Assembly: GCA_902623495.1 (NCBI GenBank)
Contig: CACNTW010000001.1
Location: 62,001 to 126,000, forward strand
DNA from: an uncultured Pelagibacteraceae bacterium
GTDB lineage: Bacteria > Pseudomonadota > Alphaproteobacteria > Pelagibacterales > Pelagibacteraceae
Direction of reading: 5' to 3'
DNA length: 64,000 bases
The position numbers and the translations under genes were made by a program. Below, piece after piece: positions 45,545 through 54,666 of the stretch (positions are counted from its first letter, which is position 1; the number at the start of each line of letters is the position of its first letter). The notes under the pieces are model-generated. The model saw only the letters and a list, made by a program, of their open reading frames with translations. It searched no databases and was not told where the DNA came from.

Positions 45545-46753
45545 ATGTTTAAAAATTTAAGTTTAAAAGTAATTGTATTTGGATTTATATTTACATTTTT
45601 TTCAAGCTTTGGACAGAGTTTTTTTCTTGGAATATTCAATACAAGTATAAGAGAGACACTATCAATAACTCATGGACAATTTGGCTCAATATATGCATCT
45701 GCAACATTGTGCAGTAGTTTATTACTTATTTGGGTTGGAAAGAAAATTGATGATATAAATATTTTCCGATTTTCAATCTATGTAACATTACTTTTATCTT
45801 TTTCTTGTTTTTTCTTTTCAAAAATTTCATCAATAGTTTTTTTATTCATTGCAATTTTTTTAATGAGATTTTCAGGTCAAGGAATGATGTCTCATACTGC
45901 AACAACAACAGTTTCAAGATATTTCACAAAATCAAGGGGTAGGGCATTAAGTATTTGCTGGTTTGGTTTATCTAGTGCTGAATTTATTTTACCTGTTTTA
46001 GTGGTATTTTTGTTGTCATTAACAACTTGGCAAAATATTTGGACAGTAATTGCTTTATTAATTTTAATATTTTTACCTATTGCATCATTCTTTTTAGTTC
46101 GAACTGTTAAACTTGATACGAGAGAAAGCACAGGAGGTGAAGAATTTAAAGAGGAAAATATCAAGCAATGGAAAAGAATTGAAGTAATAAAAGATTACAA
46201 ATTTTATATAGTAAGCATGAATATGTTAGCTATGCCCTGGATTGCAACTGGTGTATTTGTTTACCAATCATTTATTACTGAATCAAAAAACTGGGGTCCA
46301 TTTGTAATTGCTCAGTCTTTTATGTCTTATTCAGTATTTTCAGTAATTACACTTCTAATATCTGGTTTTTTAATTGATAAATTCACAAGTCGAAAACTTT
46401 TAATATTTATGAATATTCCTTTATTTCTATCGACATTTGTAATTATTTATTTTGATGCGCAATTTACTGCATTTATATTTTTAGGTTTAATTGGAATATC
46501 AAATGGTTTAGCAAACGTTTTGGGGTCTTCTACTTGGGCTGAAGTTTATGGTGTAAAGCATATTGGATCTATTAAAGCTTTGACCACTGCACTTATGGTT
46601 TTTTCAACAGCTTTTGGAACTGCTCTTTTTGGTATTTTAATTGATATCGGATTTTCAATTGAGAAAATTGCTATAATATCTGCACTTTATATACTTATTT
46701 CTTTTATTCTTCTTTTTTTAGTTAGAAAAAAATTAAATCCAATTTTAGTATAA
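45545..46753 (+). CDS. MFS transporter
   Basis: 402 aa, about 12 TM helices, MFS-like loops. Confidence 0.85.
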   Translation: MFKNLSLKVIVFGFIFTFFSSFGQSFFLGIFNTSIRETLSITHGQFGSIYASATLCSSLLLIWVGKKIDDINIFRFSIYVTLLLSFSCFFFSKISSIVFLFIAIFLMRFSGQGMMSHTATTTVSRYFTKSRGRALSICWFGLSSAEFILPVLVVFLLSLTTWQNIWTVIALLILIFLPIASFFLVRTVKLDTRESTGGEEFKEENIKQWKRIEVIKDYKFYIVSMNMLAMPWIATGVFVYQSFITESKNWGPFVIAQSFMSYSVFSVITLLISGFLIDKFTSRKLLIFMNIPLFLSTFVIIYFDAQFTAFIFLGLIGISNGLANVLGSSTWAEVYGVKHIGSIKALTTALMVFSTAFGTALFGILIDIGFSIEKIAIISALYILISFILLFLVRKKLNPILV

Positions 46754-46794
46754 AACACTTGATTTTGTTGATCCTGGAGTATATTTAATCGCTC

Positions 46795-47322
46795 ATGGCA
46801 AGAGTTACCGTTGAAGACTGTATAGACAAAGTAGATAGCCCTTATGAATTAGTTTTGGTTGCTAAAGAAAGAGCTACTCAACTGAATTCAGGAATTGAAC
46901 CTACACTAGATAGAGATAACGACAAACACACAGTTATTGCTTTAAGAGAAATAGCTGAAGAAACAATTAAAGTTCCAGATTTAACTGAAGCTGCAGTTTA
47001 CAAACTAAGAAAACATGTAGAACAAATTGATGATACTGCTGAAGAAGATGAAGATATTGGTGATGATTTTGAGAATTTATACAAAGGTGAAATCTCAAAA
47101 AGTGGTGTACCAATTCTCCCTTCTAAAAGAGCTAGAAAAATTCCTGAAAAAATTCAGGTTTCAAAAGAAGATCTTGCTGAATTATCACCATCAGCTCAAC
47201 CTGATGTTAATGTAGAAGCCCCAAGTGAAGCTGAAGAAAATGATGACGTTTCGCTAGATCAAGTTTCAGAAGCTGAAGAACAAGTTTCAGATAACGTAAG
47301 CGACGAAGAAAATAATTCTTAA
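46795..47322 (+). CDS. rpoZ: DNA-directed RNA polymerase omega subunit with long acidic C-terminal extension
   Basis: '[33 protein letters not shown]', '[15 protein letters not shown]'. Confidence 0.9.
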   Translation: MARVTVEDCIDKVDSPYELVLVAKERATQLNSGIEPTLDRDNDKHTVIALREIAEETIKVPDLTEAAVYKLRKHVEQIDDTAEEDEDIGDDFENLYKGEISKSGVPILPSKRARKIPEKIQVSKEDLAELSPSAQPDVNVEAPSEAEENDDVSLDQVSEAEEQVSDNVSDEENNS

Positions 47323-48480
47323 TTAAGAAAACTCTTTTAAAATTTGTTCCCTGTGTTCATCAAGATCAGGAATGTCACCTCTAGTACTTTTATCTTCGTA
47401 TGAAGACATTTTTATAGGATTGCCTGCTAATCTAAAATCACCAACTACTTTATGATAAGCTTTAACAATCATGTTTCTTGCTTCGACTTGAGGATTTTCT
47501 ACCGCTTCTTTAATATTAAATATCGGTCCACAAGGTATCCTTAATTTTTCCATCTCATTTACCCATTCAGAAGTATTTTTTGAAGAAAGTTTCTCTTCAA
47601 AAATTGATTTAAGTTCATTCATATTTTCACATCTGAGTGAATTGGTATTAAATCTTTTATCACTCACCATCTCAGGTATTCCTAATACTTCACAAAGTTT
47701 TTCATATAATTTATCGTTACCTGCAGCAATAATTATATAACTATCTTTTGTTTTAAATGCCTCAAACGGAGCGATTGAAGGATGTCTAGATCCCATCGGT
47801 TTAGGAATTTCATTTTTAGATAAATATCTTGCAATTGCATTTTCTAAAATCGCAATCTGGCAGTCTAACATTGAAACATCTATAAACATTCCTTTACCTG
47901 TTTTTTGTCTATCATACAAAGCTGCATTAATTCCAATCGCAGTGAAAAGGCCTGCTGTAATATCACCAATTGATGTTCCAACTCTTGTTGGTTCACTATT
48001 TGGATGACCTGTAACACTCATCAGTCCACCCATTCCTTGAACGACCATGTCATAAGCGGGTAATTCTTTTAAAGGGCCAGTCTGACCGAAACCAGATGCA
48101 GATGCGTATATTAATTTTGGATATTTTTTGCTTACATCTTTCCAACCATATCCCCATTTTTCTAAAGTACCTGGTTTAAAATTTTCTACTAAAATATCTG
48201 CTTTTGCTAAAATTTTATCAAAGATTTTTTTATCATCTTCATTTTTTAAATTAAGAGCAATACTTTCTTTTCCTCTGTTAAGTGACATAAAATATGCTGA
48301 ATAGTCTTTTACAAAAGGTCCAAACTTTCTTGAATCGTCACCAATTTCTGGTGCTTCTATTTTAATTACACGTGCACCGAGATCAGATAAAATCATTGTA
48401 CAATATGGACCCACTAAAACCCTAGTAAGATCAACAACTAATAAATTTTTTAAAGGACCATCCATAATTAAGTACGTCAT
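47323..48480 (-). CDS. CaiB/BaiF-family (class III) CoA-transferase
   Basis: 'LLVVDLTRVLVGPYCTMILSDLGARVIKIEAPEIGDDSR', 'YFMSLNRGKESIALNLK', 'LVENFKPGTLEKWGYG'. Confidence 0.92.
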   Translation of the reverse strand: MTYLIMDGPLKNLLVVDLTRVLVGPYCTMILSDLGARVIKIEAPEIGDDSRKFGPFVKDYSAYFMSLNRGKESIALNLKNEDDKKIFDKILAKADILVENFKPGTLEKWGYGWKDVSKKYPKLIYASASGFGQTGPLKELPAYDMVVQGMGGLMSVTGHPNSEPTRVGTSIGDITAGLFTAIGINAALYDRQKTGKGMFIDVSMLDCQIAILENAIARYLSKNEIPKPMGSRHPSIAPFEAFKTKDSYIIIAAGNDKLYEKLCEVLGIPEMVSDKRFNTNSLRCENMNELKSIFEEKLSSKNTSEWVNEMEKLRIPCGPIFNIKEAVENPQVEARNMIVKAYHKVVGDFRLAGNPIKMSSYEDKSTRGDIPDLDEHREQILKEFS

Positions 48481-48548
48481 TTCCTTATATTGACTCTTCT
48501 GCTCAAGTTCAATTTAATATCATCATTATAAATAAAAAGGGGAAAACT

Positions 48549-49559
48549 ATGTTAAGAAAAATAACATTATATTTGTCTTCAATAATTATAGCTTTTTCAA
48601 TAGTAGGATCTGCATACGCAGTTACATTAAAAGCAAGTCACCAATGGCCAGGTACACCAAGAGCTGATGGCTCTTTTGACCCACGTCATGAAATGGTACA
48701 AATTATTGCTGATGAAGTAAAAAAAGCAAACGTTGATTTAGAAATTAGAATTTATCCAGCTAAGTCACTTTACAAGCCAAAAGAACAGTGGAAACCTATG
48801 ACTACAGGTCAATTAGATATTTCTGCTTTCCCATTAGCTTATGCATCAAAATTCCATCCGGAGTTTGATGCTACATTAATGCCAGGAACTGTAAAAAATC
48901 ATGAGCATGCATTGAGATTTAATAAAGGTCCAATGATGACTGAGATTAAAAAAATAATCAGTGATGCTGGTGTTGTAGTACTATCTGATGCATGGTTAGG
49001 TGGTGGTTTCGCATCAAAAACTAAATGTATCAAAAATCCAAGTGATGCTAAAGGACAAGTGATGAGAGCTGCAGGAAAAGCTTTCAACCAAATGTTAGAA
49101 GCTGCTGGTGCAGGTATTCAAAGTATGCCATCATCTGAAATTTATACTGGATTACAAACTGGTGTGTTAACAGGTGCAAATACTAGTTCAGGAAGTTTTG
49201 TGAGTTACAAAATATATGAACAAGTAAAATGTGCAACTCCTCCAGGAAAATTTGGTTTATGGTTTATGTATGAGCCAATTTTAATGTCTAAGAAAAGCTA
49301 CAATGCATTAAATTCAAGCCAACAAGTGGCTTTAATGAAAGCAGGAAAAGTTGCTGAGAAATATATGACAGCTCAAGTAGAAAACTTAGATAAAAAGTTT
49401 GAGGAAGCATACAAAGCTGCAGGTGTTAAATTAGTGTATATGGATGCTGATGATCATGCTGCATGGGTTGATATTGCAATAAAATCATCTCACAAAGCTT
49501 TTGCTGAAAAAGTTCCAGGTGGCGATAAGCTAATGGAAATGGCTTTAGCAGTTAAATAA
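48549..49559 (+). CDS. TRAP transporter substrate-binding protein (DctP family)
   Basis: Signal peptide; 'LKASHQWPGTPRADGSFDPRHEMVQIIADEVKKANVDLEIRIYPAKSLYKPKEQWKPMTTGQLDI'. Confidence 0.9.
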   Translation: MLRKITLYLSSIIIAFSIVGSAYAVTLKASHQWPGTPRADGSFDPRHEMVQIIADEVKKANVDLEIRIYPAKSLYKPKEQWKPMTTGQLDISAFPLAYASKFHPEFDATLMPGTVKNHEHALRFNKGPMMTEIKKIISDAGVVVLSDAWLGGGFASKTKCIKNPSDAKGQVMRAAGKAFNQMLEAAGAGIQSMPSSEIYTGLQTGVLTGANTSSGSFVSYKIYEQVKCATPPGKFGLWFMYEPILMSKKSYNALNSSQQVALMKAGKVAEKYMTAQVENLDKKFEEAYKAAGVKLVYMDADDHAAWVDIAIKSSHKAFAEKVPGGDKLMEMALAVK

Positions 49560-49573
49560 AATAATATATAAAG

Positions 49574-49610
49574 AACCCCTATTTATTCTCTATAAGTAGG
49601 GGTTTTTTTT
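49574..49610 (+). terminator. Rho-independent terminator between dctP and dctQ, directly abutting the dctQ ATG
   Basis: AACCCCTA...TAGGGGTT stem followed by a T8 run; ATG at 49611 follows immediately. Confidence 0.88.
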
Positions 49611-50105
49611 ATGAAAGAAAAATACTTAAAATTCTGTGATTATGTTGCAAGAGCTTGCGGAGCTTTTGCTGTTTTAGCTTTACTCTTATCAATTCTTGTC
49701 ATTGTTGAATTAGTTTTTGAAAGATACTTTTTTCAAAGAGCAATAACGTGGCAAACTGAGCTAGTTACAATGCTCCTAGTTGCTTCAACATTTATTGGAA
49801 GTGCATATGTTTTAAGTGAGAAAGCTCATGTAAGCATGGAGTGGATTTACGATTTTTTATCAAAGAAAAATATTTTAAGACTTAAAATTTTTACATCATT
49901 AGTCAGTTTATTATTTTTCTTAATTTTATTCTATTTTGGTTTTTTAATGGTTGAGGAAGCGTTTACTAAAAATTATTCAACAGGAACAGTTTGGGACCCT
50001 CCATTGTGGGTACCATATTCTTCTATGATGATAGGTGCTGCATTAATGATTTTACAATATATAGCAGAGATTATTAAACTTACAGACGAAAGGGATGCTA
50101 ACTAA
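49611..50105 (+). CDS. TRAP transporter small permease (DctQ family)
   Basis: 164 aa, 4 TM; 'WQTELVTMLLVASTFIGSAYVLSEKAHVSM'. Confidence 0.88.
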   Translation: MKEKYLKFCDYVARACGAFAVLALLLSILVIVELVFERYFFQRAITWQTELVTMLLVASTFIGSAYVLSEKAHVSMEWIYDFLSKKNILRLKIFTSLVSLLFFLILFYFGFLMVEEAFTKNYSTGTVWDPPLWVPYSSMMIGAALMILQYIAEIIKLTDERDAN

Positions 50106-51436
50106 TGGATCCATTAATAATTGCAATAATCGTTGCCGTTTTTACTTTGATAGTTTTATTTTCGGGAATACCAATTGCTTTTGGTTTAAGCTTTGTATCA
50201 ATAGCTCTTTTAGTTGCTTTCGAAGGTTTCCAAATGCTAGATGTTTTTGCTGAAACTTTCTATGCGGGATTAAATTCGTTTGTCCTACTTTCAATACCAA
50301 TGTTTATATTAATGGGGATGGCAGTTGCTAATTCCCCAGCAGGAAAAGATTTATATACAGGATTGGACAGATGGTTATGGAGGGTACCTGGAGGTTTGGT
50401 TATTTCTAATATAGGAGCTTGCTCAATTTTTGCTGCACTAAGTGGATCAAGTCCTGCAACCTGTGCTGCAATTGGCACTATGGGAATTCCTGAAATGAGA
50501 AAAAGAGGATACTCAGATCAAATTGCAACAGGAACCATAGCAGCCGGCGGAACTTTAGGAGTATTAATTCCTCCAAGTATTGTTTTAATTGTTTATGGAA
50601 TTGCAACTGGAACATCTATTGGAAGATTATTTTTAAGCGGATTGATACCAGGATTTATGCTTGCAGGTATGTTTGCCATCTGGGCACTGATACATAGTTA
50701 TTTTATAGATAAAGATTCAGCCAAAGCTTTAAAAAATAGAACGCCTCCAACTTTCAAAGAAAAAATAGAAGTTTTACCAAGGATACTTCCATTCTTAGCA
50801 ATCATTGCTGGTGTTTTATATGTTTTATATGGTGGTGTTGCTACTCCATCAGAGGCTTCAGGAGTTGGAGCTTTTTTAGTATTTGTTTTGATTGCTGTTG
50901 TCTACAAAATTTATCAGCCAAAAAAAATATGGAACATTGTTAAAGTTTCCATGAAAGAAAGTGTGATGATAATGTTTATCATCGCAGCCTCTTATCTTTT
51001 TGCTTTCACATTATCACAACTTTATGTAACTCAATCCTTAGCTCAAAGCATGGTAGAGATGAGCTCCAATAAATGGGTGGTATTTATTTTAATAAATATA
51101 TTTCTTTTGATTGCGGGTTTCTTTTTACCACCAGTTGCTGTTATTGTTATGACTTCAGCAATATTATTACCAGTTATAACTCAACTCGGATTTGATCCGT
51201 ATTGGTTTGCAATTGTATTTACAATTAATATGGAAATTGGTCTTATTACTCCACCCGTTGGACTAAACCTTTATATAATTAAAGGCATCACACCAGATGT
51301 AAGTTTGTCAGAAATTTTAAAAGGATCTATACCATTTATGATAATTATGGCTTTAGCTATACTTATTTTGTGTATTTTTCCTGAGATTGTGACTTGGTTA
51401 CCTGACAAAATAATGGGTAAAAGTTTAGGTTTTTAA
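50105..51436 (+). CDS. TRAP transporter large permease (DctM family)
   Basis: 'LSIPMFILMGMAVANSPAGKDLY', 'AALSGSSPATCAAIGTMGIPEM', 'GTLGVLIPPSIVLIVYG'. Confidence 0.94.
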   Translation: MDPLIIAIIVAVFTLIVLFSGIPIAFGLSFVSIALLVAFEGFQMLDVFAETFYAGLNSFVLLSIPMFILMGMAVANSPAGKDLYTGLDRWLWRVPGGLVISNIGACSIFAALSGSSPATCAAIGTMGIPEMRKRGYSDQIATGTIAAGGTLGVLIPPSIVLIVYGIATGTSIGRLFLSGLIPGFMLAGMFAIWALIHSYFIDKDSAKALKNRTPPTFKEKIEVLPRILPFLAIIAGVLYVLYGGVATPSEASGVGAFLVFVLIAVVYKIYQPKKIWNIVKVSMKESVMIMFIIAASYLFAFTLSQLYVTQSLAQSMVEMSSNKWVVFILINIFLLIAGFFLPPVAVIVMTSAILLPVITQLGFDPYWFAIVFTINMEIGLITPPVGLNLYIIKGITPDVSLSEILKGSIPFMIIMALAILILCIFPEIVTWLPDKIMGKSLGF

Positions 51437-51450
51437 TATATAAAAACGCC

Positions 51451-52758
51451 ATGTTAAATATAAAAAGAATATTTGAGACGATTGCAGATGCCGGTCAAAA
51501 AATTTTAGAGAAAAAATCACTAAAAAAATTCTCTAAAAAAAGGGATTTGATTGAGCTATGTGATGATTTGTTATCATCTAAAGGAGCAGCATTTGGAATC
51601 ACATTAGCTAGAGATATTCTTTTTAGATATCATAACTTATCTCATGAAGATAAATTAAGATTCTTGCTTCAAGTAAATGAAAAATATAAACCCGATACAG
51701 CAAATATTGACAATGCTATTAAAGATTATACCGAAAATAAAAATAGTAGATCAATTTTAAATTTATCAAGAATTACATCAGGAACTAGAAAAGAATTATT
51801 TGTTAGATTAAACATGGCTCCTAATGGAACGGCTGAGATTGTTTCTTTAAGAGAAGATCTACAAATTTTTTTATTAAAAAACCCTGAATTAAAAGAATTA
51901 GATTACGATTTGATTGATATATTTAAAAATTGGTTCAATCCTGGATTTTTAAAATTAAGAAAAATTACTTGGGATACAAAAGCTGCAATATTAGAAAAAT
52001 TATTAAAATATGAAAAAGTTCATTCAATGAAAGATATGAACGAATTGAAAATTAGATTAGGAGAAAATAGAAGATTTTTTGCTTATTTTCATCCAGCATT
52101 AGAAGATGAACCAATAATTTTTGTTGAGATTGCACTAACGAAAGGTTTGGCAAAATCTATTCAAGAATTGACAAGACCTAATGATGGAAAAAATGAAAAT
52201 TATGATACAGCTACATTTTATTCAATTAGCAACTGTCAAGAGGGTCTTTCAAGAGTTACGCTTGGTAACTTCTTAATCAAGAGAGTGGTATATGAGTTAC
52301 AAGAAGAGTTACCTGATGTTAAAAATTTTGGCACCTTATCACCCATGCAAGGTTTTGCAGATTGGGTAAAATCTTCAGAAAATGAGAAAATTAGTGAAAT
52401 AGTACAAAAAGATAATTTTGTAAAAGTTGAGTTTTTAAAATCATTAGATCTTAAAATTGGAGATAGAAAATTTATTGATAATAAAGATTTACTTACAAAA
52501 CTTGCTTTAAATTACTTAGCTGTACAAAAAAATGATCTAGGTTTTCCTATAAATGATGTGTGCAGGTTTCATTTAAAAAATGGAGCTGAAATTGACGATA
52601 TCGTAGTTAATGCTAACGTTTCTGATGTAGGATTTAAAAGGTCATTTGGAATAATGGTTAATTACAAATATGAACTTGGGAAAATTGAACAAAATCATCA
52701 AGAGTATGTAAACGAAAAAAAAATTAATATATCAAGCAAACTCAAAAAATATGTCTAG
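51451..52758 (+). CDS. Malonyl-CoA decarboxylase
   Basis: 'FAYFHPALEDEPIIFVEIALTKGLAKSIQEL', 'YSISNCQEGLSRVTLGNFLIKRVVYEL', 'FGTLSPMQGF'. Confidence 0.92.
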   Translation: MLNIKRIFETIADAGQKILEKKSLKKFSKKRDLIELCDDLLSSKGAAFGITLARDILFRYHNLSHEDKLRFLLQVNEKYKPDTANIDNAIKDYTENKNSRSILNLSRITSGTRKELFVRLNMAPNGTAEIVSLREDLQIFLLKNPELKELDYDLIDIFKNWFNPGFLKLRKITWDTKAAILEKLLKYEKVHSMKDMNELKIRLGENRRFFAYFHPALEDEPIIFVEIALTKGLAKSIQELTRPNDGKNENYDTATFYSISNCQEGLSRVTLGNFLIKRVVYELQEELPDVKNFGTLSPMQGFADWVKSSENEKISEIVQKDNFVKVEFLKSLDLKIGDRKFIDNKDLLTKLALNYLAVQKNDLGFPINDVCRFHLKNGAEIDDIVVNANVSDVGFKRSFGIMVNYKYELGKIEQNHQEYVNEKKINISSKLKKYV

Positions 52759-53752
52759 TTTAAATAGAACTGTTTCTGTTGCTCCAATGATGGACTGCAC
52801 AGACAAACATGAAAGATTTTTCTTAAGACTAATTAGTAAAAACGTTCTTCTCTATACTGAAATGATTGTATCAGAAGCTATTGATAGAGGAGATAAAAAG
52901 AAACTATTAGAATTTGATATGAGAGAAAAACCTGTTGCTCTGCAACTTGGTGGTTCTTCTCCAAAACTATTAGGAAATGCAGCATATTTAGGTGAAGAAT
53001 TTGGTTATGATGAAATAAATTTGAATTTAGGCTGTCCAAGTAAAAAAGTTCAGAAAAATAGATTTGGAGCTTGTTTAATTCAAGAACCTAATCTTGTAGC
53101 TGATTGCTTAAGTTCTATGATATCAAAAACTTCACTTCCCGTGACTGTCAAAACTAGAATTGGATACGACAATGTTGATCAATATGAAAATTTATATAAT
53201 TTTATAAATATTTTGAAAGATACAGGTGTTAAAACTTTTATAATTCATGCCAGAAAGGCAATGTTAGGAAAATTTACACCTAAACAAAATTTAAATATCC
53301 CACCATTAAAATATGAATATGTAAATAAATTAAAGAAAGATTTTCAAAATTTAGAAATAATTATAAATGGTGGCATAACTTCTACTGATCAAATTAAAGA
53401 ACATTTAAATAATGTTGATGGTGTTATGATTGGAAGATCTATTTATCATTCTCCTTACATGTTAGCAGATATTGAAAATAAAATTTTTAACAATAGTGAA
53501 GTTTTGACAAGACAAGAAGTTGTTGAGAAACTAATTGAGTATGTAAAAGAAGAGATAAAAAAAGGTACAAGATTAAATCAAATTATGAGACATACCCTTG
53601 GCTTATTTCATGGCCAAACTGGTTCAAGTTTTTGGAAAAGATATTTAAGTGAAAATATGTGTGTAAGAGATGCCGATGTTAAGAAAATTGATCACATAAT
53701 GGATAAAGTAAAGTTTAATCCACATAGTATATCGGCAGGGCAAATTGAATAA
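52751..53752 (+). CDS. dusA: tRNA-dihydrouridine synthase A
   Basis: 'SVAPMMDCTDKHERFFLRLIS', 'NLNLGCPSKKVQKNRFGACLI', 'IIHARKAMLGKFTPKQNLNIPPLKYEYV'. Confidence 0.95.
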   Translation: MSSLNRTVSVAPMMDCTDKHERFFLRLISKNVLLYTEMIVSEAIDRGDKKKLLEFDMREKPVALQLGGSSPKLLGNAAYLGEEFGYDEINLNLGCPSKKVQKNRFGACLIQEPNLVADCLSSMISKTSLPVTVKTRIGYDNVDQYENLYNFINILKDTGVKTFIIHARKAMLGKFTPKQNLNIPPLKYEYVNKLKKDFQNLEIIINGGITSTDQIKEHLNNVDGVMIGRSIYHSPYMLADIENKIFNNSEVLTRQEVVEKLIEYVKEEIKKGTRLNQIMRHTLGLFHGQTGSSFWKRYLSENMCVRDADVKKIDHIMDKVKFNPHSISAGQIE

Positions 53753-54578
53753 TACCCTTTTAGAGATTAATAATATTTATTTTATTTTTTTAATGATGGC
53801 AGCCGCTGTTCCGGTTGGTTTTTTTGCAGGTTTTTTTGGTATTGGTGGAGGATTAATCTCAGTTCCATTTTTATTTTTTGTATTTGAAGCATTTAATATA
53901 GATAAAGATTATTTAATGCATTTGTCTGTAGGGACAGCTTTTTCAATAACAATTTTAACAGCTACAGCCTCAGTATTAACTCATAGAAAGTATAATGCTG
54001 TTGATTTTAATATTATTAAAAATTATGGAACATTTGTGATAATTGGAGTTTTCTCTGGAACATTGATGGCAGCATTGATGAATACTAAAACTTTATTATT
54101 CTTTTTTTCTGCCGTTGTTTTCTTTTTTGGAGCTTACTTATTGTTACAAAGTGAAAAGAAAAAAAAAATTAAGAAAAAATTTAATATTTTCCCAAGAATA
54201 ATATTTGGATTTTTGTCAGGATTAATATCTGCTCCTATGGGCATTACAGGAGCTATGATGAATGTTCCTATACTAAGATACTTTGGTTATCCTATTAACT
54301 TAGCAATAGGAAGCTCTGCAGCTATTGGATTTATAATAGCTTTGTTTGGATCAATAGGATTTTTTACATCTGGCATGATGTTAAAAGCCGATATCCCACT
54401 TAGCATTGGATTTATAAATATACCTGCATTTATAATTTTTGTCCCAATAACCACATTTATGGCAAGGATTGGAGCAAAAACAGTACAAGATTTAGATAGA
54501 GTTAAAACACAAAGGTTATTTGGTGTTTTTCTTTATGTTATTGGTACTTTATTTTTATATAGATTTTTAGTGACTTAG
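53745..54578 (+). CDS. Sulfite exporter TauE/SafE family protein
   Basis: 277 aa, 'GFFGIGGGLISVPFLFF', 'LSVGTAFSITILTATASVLTHRK', 'GITGAMMNVPILRYFG'. Confidence 0.88.
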   Translation: MNNTLLEINNIYFIFLMMAAAVPVGFFAGFFGIGGGLISVPFLFFVFEAFNIDKDYLMHLSVGTAFSITILTATASVLTHRKYNAVDFNIIKNYGTFVIIGVFSGTLMAALMNTKTLLFFFSAVVFFFGAYLLLQSEKKKKIKKKFNIFPRIIFGFLSGLISAPMGITGAMMNVPILRYFGYPINLAIGSSAAIGFIIALFGSIGFFTSGMMLKADIPLSIGFINIPAFIIFVPITTFMARIGAKTVQDLDRVKTQRLFGVFLYVIGTLFLYRFLVT

Positions 54579-54613
54579 GAGACGAGGTGGTTTCAGTCTC
54601 CCTCCGCCACCTC
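54578..54613. other. Two interleaved GC-rich stems (potential H-type pseudoknot or alternative hairpins)
   Basis: GGAGAC(54578-54583)/GTCTCC(54596-54601) interleaved with GAGGTGG(54584-54590)/CCACCTC(54607-54613). Confidence 0.65.
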
Positions 54614-54666
54614 AATTACATATTAATCGATTCTCTAAAACTTTCTTAACTCTTTATAGTTGAATT

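Noticed and set aside
54578-54613. tRNA-Ser/tmRNA 3' end remnant (GTTTCAGTCTCCCTCCGCCACC)
   Set aside because: It superficially resembles a T-arm/acceptor end, but the T-stem does not pair correctly. The interleaved perfect stems are a better description, although a degraded remnant is not excluded.
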